Assembly: GCA_019925095.2 (NCBI GenBank)
Contig: CM034397.1
Span: forward strand, 5,785,763-5,849,762
Length of the DNA: 64,000 bases
Direction of reading: 5' to 3'
Source of the DNA: Dendrolimus kikuchii
Taxonomy: Eukaryota; Arthropoda; Insecta; Lepidoptera; Lasiocampidae
Part shown: positions 57,843 through 64,000 of the stretch, piece by piece
How positions within the stretch are numbered: position 1 is the stretch's first letter
Layout: the number at the start of each line of letters is the position of its first letter
The notes under the pieces: model-generated
Databases searched by the model: none
What the model was told of the DNA's origin: nothing
The model's input: the letters and a program-made list of their open reading frames with translations, nothing else
Position numbers and translations under genes: made by a program

Positions 57843-57950
57843 CTGCAATTCAATTTATTTTGAGTATACGAACTTAGGATAAACATTTTTGATATTATTC
57901 AAACGGAACTAACAGAGATTTAAAGATTGTTTGACTGACGAATAACCCAA

Positions 57951-58403
57951 ATGGCACGATTCTTGAGATCGCTCAAGACGAGAGAAGAGACTTTGGCTCG
58001 TGCACAAGCGAAGTTACCTATATTTTCGATGAATGATTTCATTTTCGATGTATTTTTCTTATTGCCAAAAGCTGGCAAACAGGCAGACGGCCCACTTGAT
58101 GGAAAGTGGTCACCGCCGCCTATGAACGCTTTCAACGTCAGGGGTGTTGCCAACGCTTGGCCGGCCTCGAAGAAATTTTATAACACCCTTCCTAAGAGGT
58201 ATTGTCCCTTTCGAGTAAAAGGACAAAAACATATTTTTATAGATATTTCAATAAATCGCATTACATTGGCTACGACTAATGCGCAAAACGATCCTTATTA
58301 TTTAGCCGACCGCTCAAAATTCGTGCCGCGAACTATAATTACATTTACCTTATTGGCAATTATTAACGTTACTCTCAAATATTACCATCCGAGGCCCTGC
58401 TAA
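57951..58403. other. repeat-containing segment, no supported gene
   Basis: A 150-codon plus-strand frame spans this segment, but its middle (58060-58150) is a reverse fragment of the SINE-like repeat (AAACAGGCAGACGGCCCACT), and neither end shows a protein family. I treat it as a chance frame. Confidence 0.55.
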
Positions 58404-59427
58404 GTTTAGTAGTAATAGAAAGTGTATTTATTTTGTGTTTAGCACAACAGTGTATGGATTGTATTTATATCTACAGTAAAACATTTCAAAAAGTTACTAT
58501 TATTTATTCGAACAATTAGACTTAAATATTCTGAACAAAATAAAATTACTTTCACACTAAAGACAGATTTTTTAGCAGAATATATGTATTCAATCGATTT
58601 AAAATGTATGGATTGAAAAGTAATGTTTTTTACGGAGCTGAGGCCTTACTCTCAAACGCCTATCGTCGGTCGTTTTCGTCCAATCAAACCGAAAGAATCA
58701 ATGAATTTTTTGTTAGAAGAAATAAAGAACATAGATTTCTTTAAAACTACTATAATATAGTCTATAATAACACAAAAAAATGTGTGTGTGTGCGTTTGTG
58801 TACCTTTCTCACGCAGTAGAAGTGAAACAAAGTGTGACAAGGGGTGGGAGGGATTCTAAATTTCGTGATGTTACATTTCGTATATTATATCGTTATAATA
58901 TATTTAAGCTTAAAAACACGAAATTTGATGTATTAACGAAAACCTTCAAACAATTTCCTACTCTGTATGTATGAATATAGTGTTAAAATGATTAAATATA
59001 ATGTATTCTATCTCATTCTCTCGCAGGCTTAATCCTATAGATTTGCGTGTTTATCTCTTTTGAGTGTCGCTTTTTCGTTTCATCGAGTTTCAAATCACAG
59101 CGATTCTAAAGAAATTTCAATTGAAAAAAACAATAAAAAAAAGTACTAAAACGAAAACGAACGATGAAAGATGTTTGAGAGTAAACCCTCTGAAATAACA
59201 TTTTAACCGTGATGTTTGAATAAAGGATAATTATAATGTAAAATATAGCTTAATTATTGTCTAATAAACAATTAACCCTTAAAAATATTAATTAAATCTA
59301 AAAATTATATTTTAAAAATATTTTCTTGAAAATATTGCAACAGACGATAATATAATTTATGCATAGACCTAAAAACACGGCCAATTGCAAAATACATATA
59401 TTAGTAGTCATTTAGTTGATTAATTAT

Positions 59428-59627
59428 TTAATGATTATGAGTACTTTTTTCTTTAATAATACTATCCTTAAAAGTCAATACAGTAGCCTTGCAGCCTCTG
59501 TTTCTCATACTGCAAACCCAGTGGACACTATTGCCTCCTCTCCAAGATTTATTTCTAACATATGTATGCTGGTCCACTATGAGCTTGTGGCTGCCTCGAC
59601 GTGTTGGTACCATAACTGCTTCTTGAT
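59428..59627 (-). CDS. mod(mdg4): FLYWCH alternative 3' exon 25 (mod(mdg4)-like)
   Basis: 65 residues plus TAA; right-most exon in the window, and so the nearest to a same-strand common 5' part. CAGATTTTTCAG is followed by AT CAA GAA GCA GTT (Q-E-A-V), phase 1; an alternative AG nine nucleotides upstream is also in phase and adds three codons. Finger: H-T-Y-V, H-W-V-C, G-C-K-A-T-V and S-T-H-N-H, then stop. Basic start (P-T-R-R-G-S-H-K). Tail-less group. Confidence 0.83.
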
Positions 59628-61550
59628 CTGAAAAATCTGCACAAATTAGTTAGTTACTCTTTCTTAACCCTCCTTTACCATCTTCCAATCAATTTTGTTT
59701 TGTTCTATAGTCCTCTAATGTGGCATACGTCTTTTGTCACACCATATCGTATCATGTCATCCTTCACACAATACATTCATCTCTTTTTTGATCCTGTGTT
59801 TACTCTTACATCAATCTATCTTCCAGTTTAACATTCTTTATGTGAGATGATTATCATCACTACTTATTACATGCCTGCCTGTTGGTCTATAATAGTCTAA
59901 ATTTACGTTAGATGGCAAGGGACAGTCGCGATCTTTTAAATACAAATATAACAAAAGATTATTAGAATTTATTATAAGAGTATTAGAGCACAAAGATAAG
60001 AAATTTAGGTAACTCGAAAATAAAGGCTACAAGGGGTCAAAAGGCTACCACCAGTCTTTGTAATTATCACACGAAAAACGGTCAGTTCACTTGACATCGA
60101 GTTACCGTCAGAGCTTTATCGTAACCGAAGGACAATTATTATACCTTAGTTTGACTGTAAAAAATCTACAGAATAATTGAATTTGTAGATTGTTATTAAA
60201 CAACAGAGAGGGTAAGTAAATGAAATTTAAATCTAAAATTATTTATTTATCATACAAAACCACAATACAAATCTTAGATTAATTAAAGTGCATACTTATC
60301 ATGATACAACTTAAATAAAATAATAATATTTTCTAATTCTTATTAGCTTTAGAGCTGTTAACTCTAAGACCCTAAACCACATTTACAGAGTTCTGACATC
60401 ACACTTTACATCACTTGCATTTCTCTTTCTATCTATAAATCTTCTCACATCACTTCTGCTTTAAGTGTTGCCACTTATCGCAGAGAGCAAGAAAATAATT
60501 TTAAAATTGTATTACAAGCAAAAAATATTTGTACGTGCTATTTCAAAATGCGCTTTCCACTACAATCAGAAACAGGATTACCAGTTGTATTACCATGTAA
60601 AGCTTTAAAAGCACTTGTAAACATTTCGACAGAAGTTTAAAAGAAGGTAAACAACATAAATTATGGTAATCTGAGCACGTACTCACAGCAAAAGTCGGAA
60701 CTATTGTTTGAATAATGTCTTCGTTCGGAATTCTCAATTCATCAAACACTGACACTTTTACAAACGCAATTCCACTTAAAAAAAGTTTAGCTTATGTCGA
60801 TAAATTACAACTGCAAGTTGCAGTAATTGTTACTATAAAGAAATTAATTAAGGGGCTATGTAGAGGGGTTTTGAGGTTCCCTACCAAAATGGGAGCTTAA
60901 CATGAATATTAGTGTCATTTTAGGTATATTTTTGCTGTTTTATTTATTGACACAATATACTTAGAGCCAAACTACGAATCTTAACAATAAAATTACGAAT
61001 TATTATTTTTCATTAATATCTAATTTTTCATTGTTATTTTATTTTCGACCCCGTTCGGAATTTTCAGGCTGTTTCATTTATACAAAACGCGTTTAATGTC
61101 ACAAGTTGACATAGAAACAGGGTCTCTTGTTAGGAATGCTAGTTAGGGTATGTTCTTCCCAAAAAAATTTGTTTGAGGTCTAAAAATTTGAGCCAAGCGC
61201 TAAAATGTATCTATTAATGACCACGGTCTGGGTGCCAAATTAGTTCTGGCAGAATAAATTCGTCAAATTGAGGAAATTTCCAAAACTCAATCTGAATACC
61301 CCCTCAGAGGGTGCCTCCTGTAAAATGCCTGTCCGACATTTTATAGCGCACACGGGTACGCAAGCCCGAGGTCCTCCACGCGGCCACTGTTACTTTCCCT
61401 TTGATCCGTGACAGTGGTGTCCCCCCTTCTCCTCATCCTAGTATCCTTCATCTTTACTCCTTTCCACATACTACTATCCATTCCTGGTTTCCCTATATGG
61501 GTTGTGTAGGTCGGGCGGCAGCCGCTACACTTAAAACCATAATTCGCCGT
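59628..61550. other. upstream flank of the array, no supported gene
   Basis: No BTB-domain exon is present. At 60687-60774 the minus strand has an acceptor-like CTTTTTTTAAG, 29 open codons (G-I-A-F-V-K-V-S-V-F-D-E-L, then I-I-Q-T-I-V-P-T-F-A) and a good donor GTGAGT; it would start in phase 2 and end in phase 0. I do not recognise it. 59690-59770 resembles a LINE 3' fragment. From about 61290 the GC content rises into the 5' UTR of the LINE below. Confidence 0.35.
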
Positions 61551-61557
61551 ATCATTT

Positions 61558-64000
61558 ATGGAGAGACTTATAGGAATGCTGGGTATGGCTAGGGCGTCGC
61601 CGCAAAACGACGCGCAGGCACATCGCCCTACACCTGCGACAAGTGGGCAAGGGCTACCGTGTCAAGGGCGGGCACGGCTAACGACGCGAGTCCACACTCA
61701 GACCAGGAAACTCCGCTTCGCGACGTGGAATATTGGTACGCTGACCGGACGTGCAAGGGAGTTGGCCGAAGTACTCTCCAGGCGGAGGGTGGCCGTGGCG
61801 TTCTTGCAGGAGACTCGGTGGAAAGGCTGCAGATCCCGGTTCATTGGGAATGGCTACAAGCTGATCTATACGGGTGCTCCTGGCGGGGAAAACGGGGTTG
61901 CTGTAGTGCTCTCCGAGGAATTCCAAAACAACATTCTGGAGGTGAAACGCTTCAGCGACCGGCTTATGGTCGTGTCGGTTCTTATCGAAGGGGTTGTGAC
62001 CCATTTGATAAGTGCTTACGCGCCACAGGCTGGTTGTAGCGACACTGACAGAATGAGGTTTTGGGATCAAATCGGTGATGTACTGCGTGGCATCCCGTTA
62101 TCACAGGGAGTCGTTTTGGGTGGTGATCTGAACGGTCATGTGGGTGAGAAGTGGGAGGAATTTGAGCGTGTTCACGGTGGCTTTGGATACGGAAGCCGCA
62201 ACGCAGAAGGGGAGGACATCCTCCGAATGTGTGCGGCTGCCGATCTTGCCATCGTGAACACGTATTTCAAAAAGAAATCCGAACACTTAATCACCTACAA
62301 GAGCGGGAGGCATGCTACCCAGATCGACTACCTACTCACCAGGAGACACCATATCGGCAAAGTAGCCAACTGCAAGGTCATACCCGGAGAGAGTCTCACG
62401 GCACAGCACCGTCTTCTTGTCATGGACCTCTGCGTAAAACCTAAAGACAAACCCGTTGAGCATTGTCGACGCCAAATTAGATGGTGGCTGCTTGATGAAG
62501 GCAAATCCCAGGAGTTCGCTTCAGCATCCGTCGAGATGTGTGTCGGAGCTGACAGCGAATTAGTCCAGAGCCACTGGGATAAGATCCAGGCAGCCATTAC
62601 TAAAGCGGCAAAGGCAGTGCTGGGTGTGTCTAAGGGTGGACGCAAATGTGACAAGGAGACTTGGTGGTGGAACGACACAGTCCAGAGGGAGGTTAGGGTG
62701 AAGAAAACCCTCTTCAAAAAGTGGCAAGCGTCCAGATCTCCTGAAGATCGCGACGCATACAGGGCCGCAAAACGTGCCACTAAAAGAGCTGTAGCCAGAG
62801 CCAGACGAGACCACTTTCGATCGTTGTACGATAAGTTGGAATCGTCTGAGGGGCAGAAGCTCATTTATAAGTTGGCACGTTCCAGGATCAAAGCGGCACA
62901 GGACATTTCCAAGTGCCGCTGTGTTAAAGATCCTGGCGGTAACCTGTTATGCGAGGACCTCGCGGTGAAGGAGAGATGGCGCTCGTACTTCCACGAGCTG
63001 CTGAACAAGCAGCACAAAGAGGTACAGCCACCAAACCTCCCTCCGAATCAAGGACTAGTGCCACCGATAACGCCTGAAGAAGTCCATAGGGCTCTTCGCC
63101 GCATGAGGAATCGGAAAGCTGTCGGAGCCGATGGAGTCCCCATCGAAGCCTGGAAGGCGATGGGTCCTCGTGGTGTGGGCGTTTTAACAAACCTTTTTAA
63201 CCGCATACTCCGCACCGGAAACATCCCGAGCCAATGGAGACTGAGTGTTATCACCCCAGTCTTCAAAGGTAAGGGATCGGTGCAGGAGTGCGAAAACTAC
63301 CGCGGAATAAAGGTAATGTCCCACACCATGAAGCTCTTTGAGCGCATTATCGACTCTCGAATCCGGCAGGAGTGCACTGTCTCGGGATGTCAGTATGGGT
63401 TTCGTCCCGGGCATGGTACCATGGACCCTGTTTTTGCCCTAAGGATCATCATGGAGAAATACAGGACGAAGAATACGCCTCTGCATTTCTTGTTTTTGGA
63501 TCTGCAGAAGGCCTTCGACTGTGTTCCTCGCGTGATGATCTGGTGGGCACTGAGGTCCAAAGGGGTGCCAGAGACCTATATTGACATTATTCGGGACATG
63601 TACCGTGATTCCGATTCCATAGTTCGGACCGCTGTTGGCGACACCACACCCTTCCCCATAACCGTAGGTGTGCACCAGGGATCTGTCCTTAGCCCGTTTC
63701 TGTTCAGCGTGATACTAGACGAAGTGTCGAATAGCATCAGAGATGCGCATGAGCAACCTCCATGGTTGCTCATGTATGCCGACGATATCGCGCTGGCAGA
63801 TTCGGACAGGGGGCGCCTGGTGCAACGCGTAAATGCGTGGAAGAGGTCGCTAGAGAACGGCGGTCTGAAACTAAATGTGGCGAAGACTGAGTACTTGGCC
63901 TGCAACACTACAGATCCCACATCCGTGCGCATAGGCGAAGATACGGTCGAGCGCACGGATCAGTTTAAGTACTTGGGATCTGTACTTAGTGCATCCGGGG
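61558..64000 (+). CDS. RTE-like LINE ORF: AP-type endonuclease + reverse transcriptase (3' end outside window)
   Basis: Uninterrupted frame of 814 codons from ATG at 61558 (TAA three bases before the frame opens at 61543) to the window end. Endonuclease: A-T-W-N-I-G-T-L (about residue 55), L-Q-E-T-R-W (83), A-Y-A-P, G-G-D-L-N-G-H (188), G-F-G-Y-G-S-R-N, Q-I-D-Y-L-L-T-R-R, and S-L-T-A-Q-H-R-L-L-V (about 283). Reverse transcriptase: K-A-V-G-A-D-G-V-P (about 520), L-F-L-D-L-Q-K-A-F-D-C-V (about 647), H-Q-G-S-V-L-S-P-F-L-F, and the catalytic Y-A-D-D (740). The element would copy itself by target-primed reverse transcription. The T-A-Q-H-R and G-F-G-Y-G signatures are those of RTE-type LINEs, also known from plants. 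No disabling change is visible. Confidence 0.9.
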   Translation, partial: MERLIGMLGMARASPQNDAQAHRPTPATSGQGLPCQGRARLTTRVHTQTRKLRFATWNIGTLTGRARELAEVLSRRRVAVAFLQETRWKGCRSRFIGNGYKLIYTGAPGGENGVAVVLSEEFQNNILEVKRFSDRLMVVSVLIEGVVTHLISAYAPQAGCSDTDRMRFWDQIGDVLRGIPLSQGVVLGGDLNGHVGEKWEEFERVHGGFGYGSRNAEGEDILRMCAAADLAIVNTYFKKKSEHLITYKSGRHATQIDYLLTRRHHIGKVANCKVIPGESLTAQHRLLVMDLCVKPKDKPVEHCRRQIRWWLLDEGKSQEFASASVEMCVGADSELVQSHWDKIQAAITKAAKAVLGVSKGGRKCDKETWWWNDTVQREVRVKKTLFKKWQASRSPEDRDAYRAAKRATKRAVARARRDHFRSLYDKLESSEGQKLIYKLARSRIKAAQDISKCRCVKDPGGNLLCEDLAVKERWRSYFHELLNKQHKEVQPPNLPPNQGLVPPITPEEVHRALRRMRNRKAVGADGVPIEAWKAMGPRGVGVLTNLFNRILRTGNIPSQWRLSVITPVFKGKGSVQECENYRGIKVMSHTMKLFERIIDSRIRQECTVSGCQYGFRPGHGTMDPVFALRIIMEKYRTKNTPLHFLFLDLQKAFDCVPRVMIWWALRSKGVPETYIDIIRDMYRDSDSIVRTAVGDTTPFPITVGVHQGSVLSPFLFSVILDEVSNSIRDAHEQPPWLLMYADDIALADSDRGRLVQRVNAWKRSLENGGLKLNVAKTEYLACNTTDPTSVRIGEDTVERTDQFKYLGSVLSASG

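Noticed and set aside
57951..58403. 150-codon plus-strand frame
   Set aside because: A fragment of the SINE-like repeat runs through its middle and no protein family is visible.
1001..59627. FLYWCH fingers as parts of Mutator-like transposases
   Set aside because: Some MULE transposases contain FLYWCH domains, but no MULE catalytic sequence or terminal repeats accompany any copy, and every exon has a matched acceptor and stop.
61678..63956. Minus-strand frames of up to 178 codons
   Set aside because: Antisense shadows of the intact LINE reading frame on the plus strand.
1..64000. tRNA, rRNA, CRISPR, bacterial operons
   Set aside because: No cloverleaf, rRNA segment or spaced direct-repeat array was seen; the sequence is clearly eukaryotic and intronic.
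59628..64000. BTB-domain common exon of mod(mdg4)
   Set aside because: Looked for on both strands and not found; must be outside the window.

Overview
This is an AT-rich, intron- and transposon-dominated stretch of an insect genome, most likely a moth or butterfly. It carries the 3' part of one unusual gene. From about 1.0 to 59.6 kb the minus strand holds 25 short exons of 180-245 nt, each encoding one FLYWCH-type zinc finger: 24 look intact and one is decayed. Each intact exon is preceded by a splice acceptor, mostly TTTCAG, and each leaves exactly two nucleotides before its first full codon, so all fit one common phase-1 donor. Each ends with its own stop codon. That is the layout of mod(mdg4), the BTB-domain chromatin and insulator gene whose isoforms share a common 5' part and differ in a FLYWCH 3' exon joined by alternative or trans-splicing. 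The common BTB part is not in this window. All exons here read right to left, so it should lie beyond 64 kb if it is on the same strand, or elsewhere if the exons are trans-spliced.

Layout. 1-11.4 kb: exons 1-8, densely packed, with two solo LTRs, a dimeric minisatellite and small MITEs. 11.4-17 kb: no FLYWCH exon; repeats and one candidate non-FLYWCH terminal exon. 17-33 kb: exons 9-18, about one per 1-2 kb, with piggyBac and LINE remnants, a SINE and a trinucleotide microsatellite. 33-60 kb: exons 19-25, widely spaced among larger insertions. These include a 91-bp-arm hairpin, a hAT nested in a PIF/Harbinger-type MITE, a Tigger-type MITE with a nested SINE, a CENP-B/psq-type DNA-binding domain fragment and a broken piggyBac transposase. 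61.5-64 kb: the plus strand carries a long intact RTE-like LINE ORF (endonuclease plus reverse transcriptase) that runs off the end.

Exons 1-17 share a C-terminal tail after the last zinc-ligand His (about Y-I-I-x-N-G-x-Y-x-K-I). Exons 19 and 21-25 stop at, or within two codons of, that His. Neighbouring exons often resemble one another most, as expected from tandem duplication. The most interesting extra is the CENP-B/psq-type domain at 48.5 kb. It has no methionine, an open frame, a phase-1 acceptor like the array's, and a stop right after the domain, so it could be a transposase DNA-binding domain recruited as a further terminal exon.
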